From NCBI RefSeq assembly GCF_932526225.1, contig NC_064047.1, forward strand, positions 870,001-934,000: a DNA stretch of 64,000 nt, written 5' to 3'. Origin of the DNA: Nematostella vectensis. Taxonomy: Eukaryota > Cnidaria > Anthozoa > Actiniaria > Edwardsiidae. Numbering within the stretch: the stretch's first letter is position 1; every line of letters starts with the position of its first letter. A program made the translations under genes and the position numbers. This document shows positions 40,301-55,000 of this stretch, piece after piece. The notes under the pieces are model-generated. The model ran no database searches. It saw only the letters and a list, made by a program, of their open reading frames with translations, and had not been told where the DNA came from.

Positions 40301-43300
40301 GTTATCCCTTCGCTATCTACAAGTGTTGATACTTGAAGTTATCCCTTCGCTAGCTACAAGTGTTGATACTTGTAGTTATCCCTTCGCTATCTACAGGTGT
40401 TGATACTTGTAGTTATCCCTTCGCTATCTACAAGTGTTGATACTTGTAGTTATCCCTTCGCTATCTACAGGTGTTGATACTTGTAGTTATCCCTTCGCTA
40501 GCTACAAGTGTTGATACTTGTAGTTATCCCTTCGCTAGCTACAAGTGTTGATACTTGTAGTTATCCCTTCGCTAGCTACAAGTGTTGATACTTGTAGTTA
40601 TCCCTTCGCTATCTACAGGTGTTGATACTTGTAGTTATCCCTTCGCTAGCTACAAGTGTTGATACTTGTAGTTATCTCTTCGCTAGCTACAAGTGTTGAT
40701 ACTTGTAGTTATCCCTTCGCTAGCTACAGGTGTTGATACTTGTAGTTATCCCTTCGCTAGCTACAAGTGTTTATACTTGTAGTTATCCCTTCGCTATCTA
40801 CAGGTGTTGATACTTGTAGTTATCCCTTCGCTAGCTACAAGTGTTGATACTTGTAGTTATCCCTTCGCTATCTACAAGTGTTGATACTTGTAGTTATCCC
40901 TTTGCTAGCTACAAGTGTTGATACTTGTAGTTATCCCTTCGCTAGCTACAAGTGTTGATACTTGTAGTTATCCCTTCGCTATCTACAAGTGTTGATACTT
41001 GTAGTTATCCCTTCGCTAGCTACAAGTGTTGATACTTGTAGTTATCCCTTCGCTAGCTACAAGTGTTGATACTTGTAGTTATCCCTTCGCTATCTACAAG
41101 TGTTGATACTTGTAGTTATCCCTTCGCTATCTACAGGTGTTGATACTTGTAGTTATCCCTTCGCTATCTACAAGTGTTGATACTTGTAGTTATCCCTTCG
41201 CTATCTACAGGTGTTGATACTTGTAGTTATCCCTTCGCTATCTACAAGTGTTGATACTTGTAGTTATCCCTTCGCTATCTACAGGTGTTGATACTTGTAG
41301 TTATCCCTTCGCTATCTACAAGTGTTGATATTTGTAGTTATCCCTTCGCTATCTACAAGTGTTGATACTTGTAGTTATCCCTTCGCTATCTATAGGTGTT
41401 GATACTTGTAGTTATCCCTTCGCTATCTACAGGTGTTGATACTTGTAGTTATCCCTTCGCTATCTACAAGTGTTGATACTTGTAGTTATCCCTTCGCTAT
41501 CTACAGGTGTTGATACTTGTAGTTATCCCTTCGCTATCTACAGGTGTTGATACTTGTAGTTATCCCTTCGCTATCTACAAGTGTTGATACTTGTAGTTAT
41601 CCCTTCGCTATCTACAAGTGTTGATACTTGTAGTTATCCCTTCGCTATCTACAGGTGTTGATACTTGTAGTTATCCCTTCGCTATCTACAAGTGTTGATA
41701 CTTGTAGTTATCCCTTCGCTATCTACAAGTGTTGATACTTGTAGTTATCCCTTCGCTAGCTACAAGTGTTGATACTTGTAGTTATCCCTTCGCTAGCTAC
41801 AAGTGTTGATACTTGTAGTTATCCCTTCGCTATCTACAGGTGTTGATACTTGTAGTTATCCCTTCGCTAGCTACAGGTGTTGATACTTGTAGTTATCCCT
41901 TCGCTAGCTACAAGTGTTGATACTTGTAGTTATCCCTTCGCTATCTACAGGTGTTGATACTTGTAGTTATCCCTTCGCTAGCTACAAGTGTTGATACTTG
42001 TAGTTATCCCTTCGCTAGCTACAGGTGTTGATACTTGTAGTTATCCCTTCGCTAGCTACAAGTGTTGATACTTGTAGTTATCCCTTCGCTATCTACAGGT
42101 GTTGATACTTGTAGTTATCCCTTCGCTAGCTACAAGTGTTCATACTTGTAGTTATCCCTTCGCTAGCTACAAGTGTTCATACTTGTAGTTATCCCTTCGC
42201 TAGCTACAAGTGTTGATACTTGTAGTTATCCCTTCGCTAGCTACAAGTGTTGATACTTGTAGTTATCCCTTCGCTATCTACAAGTGTTGATACTTGTAGT
42301 TATCCCTTCGCAAGCTACAAGTGTTGATACTTGTAGTTATCCCTTTGCTAGCTACAAGTGTTGATACTTGTAGTTATCCCTTCGCTAGCTACAAGTGTTG
42401 ATACTTGTAGTTATCCCTTCGCTATCTACAAGTGTTGATACTTGTAGTTATCCCTTCGCTATCTACAAGTGTTGATACTTGTAGTTATCCCTTCGCTATC
42501 TACAAGTGTTGATACTTGTAGTTATCCCTTCGCTAGCTACAAGTGTTGATACTTGTAGTCATCCCTTCGCTATCTACAAGTGTTGATACTTGTAGTTATC
42601 CCTTCGCTATCTACAGGTGTTGATACTTGTAGTTATCCCTTCGCTATCTACAAGTGTTGACATCTGTAGTTATCCCTTCGCTAGCTACAAGTGTTGATAC
42701 TTGTAGTTATCCCTTCGCTAGCTACAAGTGTTGATACTTGTAGTTATCCCTTCGCTATCTACAGGTGTTGATACTTGTAGTTATCCCTTCGCTATCTACA
42801 AGTGTTGATACTTGTAGTTATCCCTTCGCTATCTACAGGTGTTGATACTTGTAGTTATCCCTTCGCTATCTACAAGTGTTGATACTTGTAGTTATCCCTT
42901 CGCTATCTACAAGTGTTGATACTTGTAGTTATCCCTTCGCTATCTATAGGTGTTGATACTTGTAGTTATCCCTTCGCTATCTACAGGTGTTGATACTTGT
43001 AGTTATCCCTTCGCTATCTACAAGTGTTGATACTTGTAGTTATCCCTTCGCTATCTACAGGTGTTGATACTTGTAGTTATCCCTTCGCTATCTACAGGTG
43101 TTGATACTTGTAGTTATCCCTTCGCTATCTACAAGTGTTGATACTTGTAGTTATCCCTTCGCTAGCTACAAGTGTTGATACTTGTAGTTATCCCTTCGCT
43201 ATCTACAGGTGTTGATACTTGTAGTTATCCCTTCGCTATCTACAAGTGTTGATACTTGTAGTTATCCCTTCGCTAGCTACAAGTGTTCATACTTGTAGTT

Positions 43301-45740
43301 ATCCCTTCGCTATCTACAAGTGTTGATACTTGTAGTTATCCCTTCGCTAGCTACAAGTGTTGATACTTGTAGTTATCCCTTCGCTATCTACAAGTGTTGA
43401 TACTTGTAGTTATCCCTTCGCTAGCTACAAGTGTTGATACTTGTAGTTATCCCTTCGCTAGCTACAAGTGTTGATACTTGTAGTTATCCCTTCGCTAGCT
43501 ACAAGTGTTGATACTTGTAGTTATCCCTTTGCTATCTACAAGTGTTGATACTTGTAGTTATCCCTTCGCTATCTACAAGTGTTGATACTTGTAGTTATCC
43601 CTTCGCTATCTACAAGTGTTGATACTTGTAGTTATCCCTTCGCTAGCTACAAGTGTTGATACTTGTAGTCATCCCTTCGCTATCTACAAGTGTTGATACT
43701 TGTAGTTATCCCTTCGCTATCTACAGGTGTTGATACTTGTAGTTATCCCTTCGCTATCTACAAGTGTTGACATCTGTAGTTATCCCTTCGCTAGCTACAA
43801 GTGTTGATACTTGTAGTTATCCCTTCGCTAGCTACAAGTGTTGATACTTGTAGTTATCCCTTCGCTATCTACAGGTGTTGATACTTGTAGTTATCCCTTC
43901 GCTAGCTACAAGTGTTGATACTTGTAGTTATCCCTTCGCTAGCTACATGTGTTGATACTTGTAGTTATCCCTTCGCTATCTACAGGTGTTGAAACTTGTA
44001 GTTATCCCTTCGCTAGCTACAAGTGTTGATACTTGTAGTTATCCCTTCGCTATCTACAAGTGTTGATACTTGTAGTTATCCCTTCGCTAGCTACAGGTGT
44101 TGATACTTGTAGTTATCCCTTCGCTATCTACAGGTGTTGATACTTGTAGTTATCCCTTCGCTATCTACAAGTGTTGATACTTGTAGTTATCCCTTCGCTA
44201 TCTACAAGTGTTGATACTTGTAGTTATCCCTTCGCTAGCTACAAGTGTTGATACTTGTAGTTATCCCTTCGCTATCTACAGGTGTTGATACTTGTAGTTA
44301 TCACTTCGCTAGCTACAAGTGTTGATACTTGTAGTTATCCCTTCGCTAGCTACAAGTGTTGATACTTGTAGTTATCCCTTCGCTATCTACAGGTGTTGAT
44401 ACTTGTAGTTATCCCTTCGCTATCTACAAGTGTTGATACTTGTAGTTATCCCTTTGCTATCTACAGGTGTTGATACTTGTAGTTATCCCTTCGCTGTCTA
44501 CAGGTGTTGATACTTGTAGTTATCCCTTCGCTATCTACAAGTGTTGATACTTGTAGTTATCCCTTCGCTATCTACAAGTATTGATACTTGTAGTTATCCC
44601 TTCGCTATCTACAAGTGTTGATACTTGTAGTTATCCCTTCGCTAGCTACAAGTGTTGATACTTGTAGTTATCCCTTCGCTATCTACAAGTGTTGATACTT
44701 GTAGTTATCCCTTCGCTAGCTACAAGTGTTGATACTTGTAGTTATCCCTTCGCTAGCTACAAGTGTTGATACTTGTAGTTATCCCTTCGCTAGCTACAAG
44801 TGTTGATACTTGTAGTTATCCCTTCGCTATCTACAAGTGTTGATACTTGTAGTTATCCCTTCGCTATCTACAAGTGTTGATACTTGTAGTTATCCCTTCG
44901 CTATCTACAAGTGTTGATACTTGTAGTTATCCCTTCGCTATCTACAGGTGTTGATACTTGTAGTTATCCCTTCGCTATCTACAAGTGTTGATACTTGTAG
45001 TTTTTCCTTCGCTAGCTACAAGTGTTGATACTTGTAGTTATCCCTTCGCTATCTACAGGTGTTGATACTTGTAGTTATCCCTTCGCTAGCTACAAGTGTT
45101 GATACTTGTAGTTATCCCTTCGCTAGCTACAGGTGTTGATACTTGTAGTTATCCCTTCGCTATCTACAAGTGTTGAAACTTGTAGTTATCCCTTCGCTAG
45201 CTACAAGTGTTGATACTTGTAGTTATCCCTTCGCTATCTACAAGTGTTGATACTTGTAGTTATCCCTTCGCTAGCTACAGGTGTTGATACTTGTAGTTAT
45301 CCCTTCGCTATCTACAGGTGTTGATACTTGTAGTTATCCCTTCGCTATCTACAAGTGTTGATACTTGTAGTTATCCCTTCGCTATCTACAAGTGTTGATA
45401 CTTGTAGTTATCCCTTCGCTAGCTACAAGTGTTGAAACTTGTAGTTATCCCTTCGCTATCTACAAGTGTTGATACTTGTAGTTATCCCTTCGCTATCTAC
45501 AGGTGTTGATACTTGTAGTTATCCCTTCGCTATCTACAAGTGTTGATACTTGTAGTTATCCCTTCGCTATCTACAGGTGTTGATACTTGTAGTTATCCCT
45601 TCGCTATCTACAGGTGTTGATACTTGTAGTTATCCCTTCGCTATCTACAAGTGTTGATACTTGTAGTTATCCCTTCGCTATCTACAAGTGTTGATACTTG
45701 TAGTTATCCCTTCGCTATCTACAAGTGTTGATACTTGTAG
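40301..45740. repeat. 37-bp satellite, 147 copies
   Basis: Unit GTTATCCCTTCGCTATCTAC plus AAGTGTTGATACTTGTA; 5440 bp is 147 units. Most variation sits at two sites (CTATC/CTAGC and ACAAG/ACAGG). CTACAAGT-GTTGAT-ACTTGTAG is an 8-bp inverted repeat, so the A variant makes each monomer a perfect hairpin. Rare variants recur at fixed distances: TAGTCATCCC at 42557 and 43667 (1110 bp, 30 units), TCTATAGG at 41389 and 42943 (1554 bp, 42 units). No open frames and no spacers. Lies between genes. Confidence 0.98.
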
Positions 45741-45779
45741 ATACGCATTTCAACATCGCTCTTCAATTATCCGTGGTAC

Positions 45780-45990
45780 TACAGTGGAGCCGGCCCAACT
45801 CCAAGCAACTAAGGATACCTCGATATTAAGGACAGTTTTTTAAAGCCCCAATTAAAGAAAGTTTATTACCAATAAAGAAAACCTCGTTATTCTGGACAGT
45901 ATTTTAAAGCCCCCAATAAAAGAATGTGTTATACCAATATGAGCACCCCCTTAAATGAAACACTTTTTGGTGTCCTGTAGGTGTTCTGTT
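45780..45990. repeat. Decayed pogo-like repeat with two sub-copies
   Basis: TACAGTGGAGCC, then ACCTCGATATTAAGGACAGT and a second ACCTCGTTATTCTGGACAGT, each followed by TTTTAAAGCCCC. Resembles the repeat at 26785. Confidence 0.45.
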
Positions 45991-46190
45991 AATAAGACGG
46001 TGTTGCATTTGATAACAATGATACTACTTTTTATCCGTGACTTTTTTAAACAAATTGTTAATATAACCTTAGGTATATCTGCAACTTTGTTGAATGTTGT
46101 TAGATTTGAATTGCTTTGATAAAACTTTATACTTTCTCAGACGGAGTTGTGTAGTTTTCGAACTCTTCAGAAACAATAACCTTGCAAGGT

Positions 46191-46434
46191 GTAGTTCCAT
46201 AAAATATCCATACCCCTCATGGGGGGATCGGAAATTCCGGGGGTGGGTGGGGGGGATCAAACGCCCAGGAATTTCCAGATGGGATGGGGGGGGGGGGGGG
46301 GGATAAAATGCCCTTTTTTCTTAACAGTTACTGTATTTATTTTTTTCCAGGGGGTTGGAAATTCCAGAGGGGTGGGGGTCATAGCTCCAACCCCCTCCAT
46401 GGGGGGGAGGGGTATGGATATTTTCTGGAACTAC
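46191..46434. mobile_element. Fold-back element with 28-bp ends
   Basis: GTAGTTCCATAAAATATCCA to TACCCCTC is mirrored by GAGGGGTATGGATATTTTCT to GGAACTAC. The interior repeats GGAAATTCC with G runs. Confidence 0.75.
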
Positions 46435-46828
46435 ACAATGACTGCAAAACCAATTACAACTGACTGTCTGGCTTCTATAACATTTTTTTATAAGCAGGGT
46501 TCTCGAAGGGACGAGCGCCTGAAGCCTATAGTCTCAGGCTATCTTATCGGGTTTCCTGTCCAAGGAAATAAACCGTGAAGCAGCTTGGGAAAGGTCTAGC
46601 TTTTTTGCATTTTGCACACCATTTGTTTAGGGTTTGGTTTCCTCAAGAGAAAATTCTGTTTTATCTTTTGCCCTCCATGGAGCTCCAAATCAATCTCTGA
46701 GTGCCATTTAGAAACATAAGGGATGGGTGGGGGGCATGCCATAAAAAAATCAGTACGGTGCTTTTCTCTCTTTGGCAGCCAAGAAAGGTAAGGGGGGGGG
46801 GGGTAAAATACCTAAACACTTCCTTTCT

Positions 46829-46940
46829 AGTACCCAGGTTTCGCAGACTTCTCTCACCCAGTGACGCTCGGCCGAACTGCCGCGACGAGCGAAGCGCCGC
46901 TGGACGAGAGAAGTCTTGAGGGTTTGGTACCCAGGGTACC
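46829..46940. mobile_element. Fold-back element ending GGTACCCAGG
   Basis: AGTACCCAGGTTTCGCAGAC to TTCTCTC is mirrored by GAGAGAAGTCTTGAGGGTTT to GGTACC, with a GC-rich centre GCCGCGACGAGCGAAGCGCC. Confidence 0.55.
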
Positions 46941-46949
46941 TCTTTAGAT

Positions 46950-48969
46950 CCACTGGCGAGGGTCAGATTGTGGCGGTCACTTATTCGAATCATTTTGGTA
47001 ACTTTATTCTCGAGTAGCCAATATGTGAAGAGCCCTCGAGGGGCAAATTGGCGCCGTTACGCGTTGCAATTCGAAAGTATTTTAAGATTCTGGATAAGTT
47101 TTGACAAATTCGAATCAAGCTGGTCTTTAACAATCGATTCCTCTGTTCATTATGATCACCCACTCTACAAATCTACTGGCGTTACATCACCTACTATCGA
47201 AACTTTTAGATCACAAAGCAAGATCTCAACGATTGACGTAACGTAACGCACGATGCCTCGTATCTATTATTAGTTATGCGCGTAAACACAGACACTGAAC
47301 GATAAATGGACCACGCCTCTCCAAGTAGTCATGCAAGTCACATGTTCATAGCCTGTATTCAGATGGTGACAAGGACAAAATTTATAACTGAAACTCAAAA
47401 TCCGAAGACTCGGAATGCGCTGATTCAAGCAGCTGATACTGCGATTTCTTTTGTTTTTGTTCTGTCTTTCTTTTCTTTGCTTTTTTTACCCTAAAACTTT
47501 GTTTTGAAAGATAAAAGTTCCGAACCAGACATCGTGACTCAGGGGGAGAGTATATATTTGACATTTACGAATATAAAAGCTATTACGGTCCATGTAATTC
47601 ATGTAGAATTCATTTTCTCGGCTTTCGTAAGAAACAGCTACTATTTGTTTACTTATACTATCGCTAAGTCTCTTATAATTGAATTAAAGGGTATCTATCA
47701 GCCGCCATTTTGTCAGCAACAAAAATCAACTGTGAGAAACATCATTTTCCATCGGATGTTTTGAGAAAGCTATTGGGATATGTTCAATCGAATTTGTTAG
47801 TTATGTATAGGTGTTAGGTGTGTCTGAAAAGGGCTCTTTAAAATCTAGTCATTCTGAACGACAAGTGCTACTAAACCGTGCTGCTAAACCGTGTCACTAG
47901 GATCGGGTTCATTCAAGGGACAAATTTTTGCGATGCAAGAACTTGGATCTCTAAAAAAAGTTTCAAAAAATCTCAGAGTGTTTTTCTTTAAAAGGGACTT
48001 AAAAAAACACACTAGCATACACACATTGGCACTGACGAACCAAAACGTCACATTCAAAATTAATTAAATTCTCACCAATAAACCGATGAGCACAGCACTA
48101 CTGTTCTAAGTGGGGGAGAGGAGGTCTGCCAGCGTGGTATTATTTAAATTCTGCTTTCGGAAATCGGATAAAAAACTACATAGGTAACGCTAACAAAAGG
48201 TGTCGGGTGCAATTGTTCGTTCCTAACGGGGGAGCTGAAAATAGGAACTGACAAACAAAAGAAAGTATAGCTAACTTTAAAAAAAAAAAAAACACCTAAA
48301 AGGGCGGGTGACAAGCAACTGATCCGCCCCTCTACTACCCGTTGTTTGTTTTGATACTTTATGTCATGAATCAGGATCCATGATCACATAAATCGCGGAC
48401 ATTCTAGACATTTTGCACGCGTTTTCTGATTGGCTAAAGAACAATGCAAATTGTCTAGGTTCGATGACAGCAATTCACGCTGTGATCGCCGATTCGGACC
48501 TTGCTTGACTGAGCTGCTCGGAAATGCTTGCAAACTTTGTGTTGTTATCCCATAACTCCACCTTTACTTCTCTAAGAACAGTGAGATAACTAAGTCTTTT
48601 TGCATCCCAGAGATTGGAGCGAAGGGCTAAGTAAGCTGACTGTTTGCCCCTTGGTAAGTTTGTCGTGGTAATTTGTGTATTTTGTTTTACTCGCTTGCCT
48701 GTTGCTCATTTCGATCATTCAAACATCTGTTGGCCTACGGATTATAAACCAAACATTTCCAGTCCTCAGGAGGGTTTATTTAAAATTGTTCTAAGAGTTT
48801 TTAAATTGCATTTTGAATTACAGGTTAATAGCATGCGACTGTGAGTTTTAAAGTTTGGGGCAAAGTCGTGCGTTTACGTTACTACTAGAAGGGCTTCTTA
48901 TCTCGAAGCAGAGACTCAGAAGGAGAGACGAGATAAATACTGTTGGTTTTATGATCCAAGAGCATAAAT
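46950..48969. other. Intergenic, upstream of dystrophin
   Basis: No gene recognised. A promoter and 5' UTR for the dystrophin start at 48970 are expected nearby, but no core element could be assigned. A poly-A run lies near 48280. Confidence 0.5.
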
Positions 48970-49030
48970 ATGGATCCAATGGAGGAAGATGAATCAGGGA
49001 CATTCACTCTGAAGATAAAGTCGCGATCCG
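48970..49030 (+). CDS. DMD: Dystrophin exon 1 (start)
   Basis: ATG at 48970; 20 codons plus one base, [20 protein letters not shown]. Donor CCG|GTAAGT. A short first coding exon is also found in vertebrate dystrophin. Confidence 0.8.
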
Positions 49031-52000
49031 GTAAGTAGAGAATTGAATTTGATCGATTTATAAATAATTTAAGTACTTTACCTACTACAACCTCAATTCT
49101 ATCGACCATGTGAGCTATATTAATAAATCGAATACATTCTCAGTCATACAGTTATTCTATGAAATATTAGGTGCTTGTATTGCTAAAGTCGTTGTTTTCT
49201 CGTCTTTAAAGTTATCCCAGCTTTTTACTTGAAAGTAGTACAACTTAGACAAGCCGTGCACAAAACGGCTAGGTGTAAAATTATGCATCACGCTTTGCGT
49301 TTGTTTATGCCCTGAACGCGCGAAGGCTTCATATCTTTAAATCCTTTATCCATATCGGGATATAAATTACAAACTAATTTTGCCATAAAGTGTAGGGCAG
49401 AAAACTAATGATAAAAAAGATTTATCTAAAAATTTACAAAGTGCTGACAACTGCGAAGCAGAAGCGTAAAAGATTAGAAAACAATTTCTACAATTTATTC
49501 CAGAGATCGAAAATCACGACCTTAACTCCAATATGACATTTTGAATGAATATTCAATTATTCGAACTCTGGTATTCGCGCCTAATTTATGTCAATCAAGT
49601 GCAATTAGTTATATAATCGTGACATTCTATTCGGTTGAAATTTATGAGCCTTTTAGATATTTTTTTCTCACGTTTATTAGTTCCGGTGCCTTCGAAACCA
49701 GAAAGCTCAAAAGCTAACTCCAAGGGGAAAAGATAGAGTTACAACTTTCTTATCTTTAACCTTAGCGCTCAGACTAGCCGTCGGAATCTCTCTGATTTCC
49801 AAGTTCTCGTCTGTTGTAACATTCCAAAGAAAATCCATTCAGTAACAATTCGGTATTGTCCTTAAATCAACATCATTTCATGGTAGTTTTCACATATAAG
49901 CAATTTATTAGCTTAAAATTCCTCCATGTGTAAACTTAGATGAGGTATTTGGCAATAGAAGCAGTGGGTCGGAATGTATTGAATTCTTCAGTAAATTTGT
50001 TTTGATCTCTAACTCTATTATATATTAAACATCATTTAGTGCTCAAACAATACAGATTATTTCTCAACAGTTGTTTACATTTCTACCAGGACTACACTTA
50101 TATCATTTACAGTATAGAACTGAATTTTTTCAGGTGTTTTAACGTTCTTAAGAATGATAATTGTAAACACAAATTGACTTTCGTGTACAAAGTTTTAAAT
50201 AACTTGCTCAAGAATTTCACATGGTTTGCCTATTAGCAGATAACTTGTAATCCCAGAAATAAGATTAATGTTGATTAGCTTCTTATATTGACAGAGGAAG
50301 CTGATACCTTTGATTGAGTTCCATTCCATTGAGTAACATCACTAGATTTCTTCAGAAGGGTGGGAAATATATTCCTAAATTGTTATGGTTTAAAGATGGC
50401 CCTTGAATTAGCATTTCCTCTAATGTATTAAATGTTAATGTCCCCTTTAAATAAGCACCCTCCCAATGCTCAAAATGCACCTCCTCTCATAATTATTGTT
50501 CATGAAACTTTCAAAGGTGAAATGACCAGATTCAGACAAATAAACACGATGAATTGAACACAAATAAAACACAACTCTTTATCTTCTTGACCATGAGACA
50601 ACATGGCGGAACTATACAAACATGCGCACGCACACAGGCTACCTGCACAATATAAAACATGATGGTTTACAAAAATCCACAAACTACAATAAAGATCTAC
50701 TAAAGTTCACTACAGCGAAAATGAAAGTGGAAAATTTTAAAAAATGTTGGTCTTTTGTAGGCAAACAGATCTTACTTTTAATCAAGGGAATTCCTAATAT
50801 TCATTAAATTCATATAGAGAGCAGATCTGAGTTTGTAGTAAGCAGCCTTAATCTTTTGATAGCGACCCTTAACCAACAATCCTAAATGATTTTTTTTCAG
50901 ATGAGCATGAGGGCACTCAGAAGAAAACATTCACAAAGTGGATCAATATACAACTTTCCAGGGTAAGATACATTATTAAAAATAGTTGGTAAACCAGTCC
51001 CTTGCTATTGTTTGCATGCTCATTTCAAATGACAATGTTCTAAGTGCCTGTGTGTGTATAGCACAAGCTGAGCCTTTTTGACTCAAAACCTTCACAATCT
51101 CTTTTATCTGTCCAGTTCCTAAAGAAGATAAAACATTTTATTGTTTTTGCATCATTGGTGTCTCAAGGCATCATTTCAAACTTGCTCTTATCTTTTTGCT
51201 TATTGTTATGGCTCTCTGCACTCAATGAAGTCTAGCATGAATGAGGACTTGGACCAGGCACACACCTTTTAACTTCGGCCAATTTCTTTTGCATTACTTT
51301 CTGTGAGTACTGTACCACAGGTCCTTGTTAAGCCTTAGAGCTGACATGCCATAGCAGATCCTGTGTACTGTACCACAGGTCCTTGTTAAGCCCTGGTGCT
51401 GACGTGCCATAGCAGATCCTGTGTACTGTACCACAGGTCCTTGTTAAGCCCTAGGGCTGACGTGCCATAGCAGATCCTGCGTACTGTACCACAGGTCCTT
51501 GTTAAGCCCTAGGGCTGACGTGCCATGGCAGATCCTGAGTACTGTACCACAGGTCCTTGTTAAGCCCTAGGGCTGACGTGCCATGGCAGATCCTGAGTAC
51601 TGTACCACAGGTCCTTGTTAAGCCCTAGGGCTGACGTGCCATAGCAGATCCTGTGTACTGTACCACAGGTCCTTGTTAAGCCCTAGAGCTGACGTGCCAT
51701 AGCAGATCCTGCGTACTGTACCACAGGTCCTTGTTAAGCCCTAGAGCTGACGTGCCATAGCAGATCCTGCGTACTGTACCACAGGTCCTTGTTAAGCCCT
51801 AGGGCTGACGTGCCATAGCATATCCTGCGTACTGTACCACAGGTCCTTGTTAAGCCCTGGTGCTGACGTGCCATGGCAGATCCTGCGTACTGTACCACAG
51901 GTCCTTGTTAAGCCCTAGGGCTGACGTGCCATAGCAGATCCTGCGTACTGTACCACAGGTCCTTGTTAAGCCCTAGGGCTGATGTGCCATAGCAGGGGTT

Positions 52001-55000
52001 TTTTTCCCGCTAGTTCTTTGGTTTCTCTCCCTCCAAAATAAAAACAAACACAAAAAACAACTAACAACAACGATTTCAATCTAAGCTGCCTAAGGCACCT
52101 TCTCCGCCTCCAACTCGCGCCATTGAGCTTTGGGAAATGGCGCTATAAAAATTAAGTATTATTATTATTAACTCGAACAGGTTGGATCTTTTTGTTCTTT
52201 TAATTCAGCATTCCAGCTGCAACAAAGGCTCCCCAAATTTATTTATTTATTTATTAATATTGACTTCCTTTGTCTGTTATTTAGGCAGGGAACAATGTGC
52301 GAGTGGGTGACCTTTTCAATGACCTGAAGGATGGTACTATATTGATAGCACTATTAGAAGTCTTGACGGGAAAGAAGATCGTAAGTATGGAGACATGGGT
52401 CTAAATAGGTGACAACTATATCTCATTTTGGCATGCATCTGTCCTCAAATAGATGTACAGATGATTTCACACCCCATGGGGGTGAGGGAGGGTGCTACCA
52501 TCCCCAAAGTGTAAGGGTGGCCATCATATTTGATAGAATTTATGGCTAGCTACATAACATACTGAAAGAAAGGGGTTTTAGTAAACATAAAACTGCATTT
52601 TAATACTGGAATTTGGCAGGCTTGCATGTTTTTATATCAAACAACACACTATGTACTCTAAAAACAAACTCTTTTTAGGCTTCATTTTTGTATTGTATAA
52701 ATAATCTTAGCACACCTAAATTCCTTACCTATGCTGTCTATTTCGTCACCACAATTAAAATAAGGTTTTAAATGAATTTTTACTAAACTATTCTAAGAGA
52801 GTTTGCTTATTTACATATGAGACAATGCTTTAATGACAGGCAAATCACACCCTGTTTATGTTCTTTTTCTTATTTAGAAACGTGAGCGAGGAAACATGAG
52901 GCTCCATCATCTGAACAATGTCAATAATGCAATGATGATACTTGAGGAAAACGATGTGAGTATACAAAAGGCAACACATTGCTTACTTCATAGGAGATCT
53001 CAGCTAGAAAAGAGTTACTGTGTCCCAGGGACAGAAGGGGAGGGGGAGAAAGGGGGGGGGGTGGGTAGGTGGGATCTTGTCATCTGGTACTGGATGCTTT
53101 CAGAATTTCTATTTCCTATTTACAGTATGTCTTTGTTACTGTATTTACTTTTTGAATATTGCAATAACAAAGAAAGGAAAATGCATTAATTTAAATATCC
53201 CATAAAATTTTAACTAAAGAGCCATGTATCAGATGTTCTCGTTTACATCATCCTCCCACCCATAAACTCTTCTTAATTAAATGTTCCTGAATGTTCTAGA
53301 TCCGTCTGATCAACATCAGCAATAATGATATCGTGGACGGGAACCACAAGATGACGCTAGGCCTGATATGGAGCGTCATCGCACACTTCCAGGTGAGACT
53401 GGGTACTGTGCTGTATCAGGGACATAGCGGGGGATGGAGCACTGGGAGCATTTGCCCCCCTTCAATATTTTAAAAATATCATGAGGAAGTGGCCAGTAAT
53501 ATTTCTGTTATGTGCCCCTGGTATGTGGGAACTACATTGAACAAAATAGCATAAGAAATATCAATTAAATAAGCAGTCTAATATTGTAGAGAGATGTCTG
53601 CATGAATCGTATATGCACTCTACCCCCTGTAGGTGAATGTTGACCAACCTTGTACGCACCCTACCCCTGTAGGTGAATGTGAACAAACGTTCTATGCACC
53701 CTATCCCTGTAGGTAAATGTAGAAAAACCTTATACGCACCTTACCCCTGTTGGTGAATGTGGAAAGACGTTATACGCACCCTACCCCTGAAATTGAATGT
53801 GAACAAACGTTCTACGCACCCTAACCCTGTAGGTGAGTGTAGAAAAACCTTATACACACCCTACCCCAGACAAACGTTATACGCACCTTACCCCTGTTGG
53901 TGAATGTGGAAAAACGTTATACGCACCCTACCCCAGACAAACGTTATACGCACCTTACCCCTGTTGGTGAATGTGGAAAAACGTTATACGCACCCTACCC
54001 CTAAAATTGAATGTGAACAAACGTTCTACGCACCCTATCCCTGTAGGTGAATGTAGAAAAACCTTACACACACCCTACCCCAGACAAACCTTATACGCAC
54101 CTTACCCCTGTTGGTGAATGTGGAAAGACGTTATACGCACCCTACCCCTGAAATTGAATGTGAACAAACGTTCTACGCACCCTATCCCTGTAGGTGAATG
54201 TGGAAAAACCTTATACACACCCTACCCCAGACAAACATTATACGCACCTTACCCCTGTTGGTGAATGTGGAAAAACGTTATACGCACCCTACCCCTGATA
54301 TTGAATGTGAACAAACGTTCTACGCACCCTACCCCTGTAGGTGAGTGTAGAAAAACCTTATACACACCCTACCCCAGACAAACGTTCCACGCACCCTTCC
54401 CCTATTGGTGGATGTGGAGGAAGGGCGGCGTATTCTCGAAACGTCAGTAAAACTGTTATCATGGAGGCTTCCACCCTGTATTGATTGAATTTCCTGACCC
54501 CGGGGGTTAGATTTTCCAGCTTTGGTGGTCTCAAAATCTTCTCCGCTTACTGTTAATGTGGAAATACGATGGCATAATATTTACGGCCGGGTATGGAACC
54601 ATGTGGCATTCCGCTTCTAGAGACTTATTGACTCGGCGAAAAAACACGAAAAAAGAATTTTGAAAACGTTTCACTAGTATTATTTATGACATTTTGATTG
54701 ATACTCTTGTATATTTTGTATCGATGCTTTATATTCTTGTTGGTAATTTTCTTGAAGGCCTGGTTTCCATGTAGTCGTAACATTCTTACGGGTCGTAACC
54801 ATATCTGAAGTTCGGTCGGTTCGGTTATATCTGTTGTGAGGGTCGTCCCATCGAGTGTTTCCATATAGTCGTAAGAGTCGCGAGGAATTGTTTGCAGACG
54901 ACTGTTACGATCCTTACGATTTTCACGACTATATGTACTACGCTCCTCACCCGTCGCCATTTTTAATGCATGTGTTCGTTTGTCAACACGGTCTTAAGAC

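Noticed and set aside
40301-45740. CRISPR-like or gene-coding array
   Set aside because: Continuous 37-bp monomers without spacers and without open frames; a satellite.
54625-54960. 111-codon minus-strand frame starting at an ATGGCGACGG
   Set aside because: It runs through a fold-back element and shows no recognisable domain.
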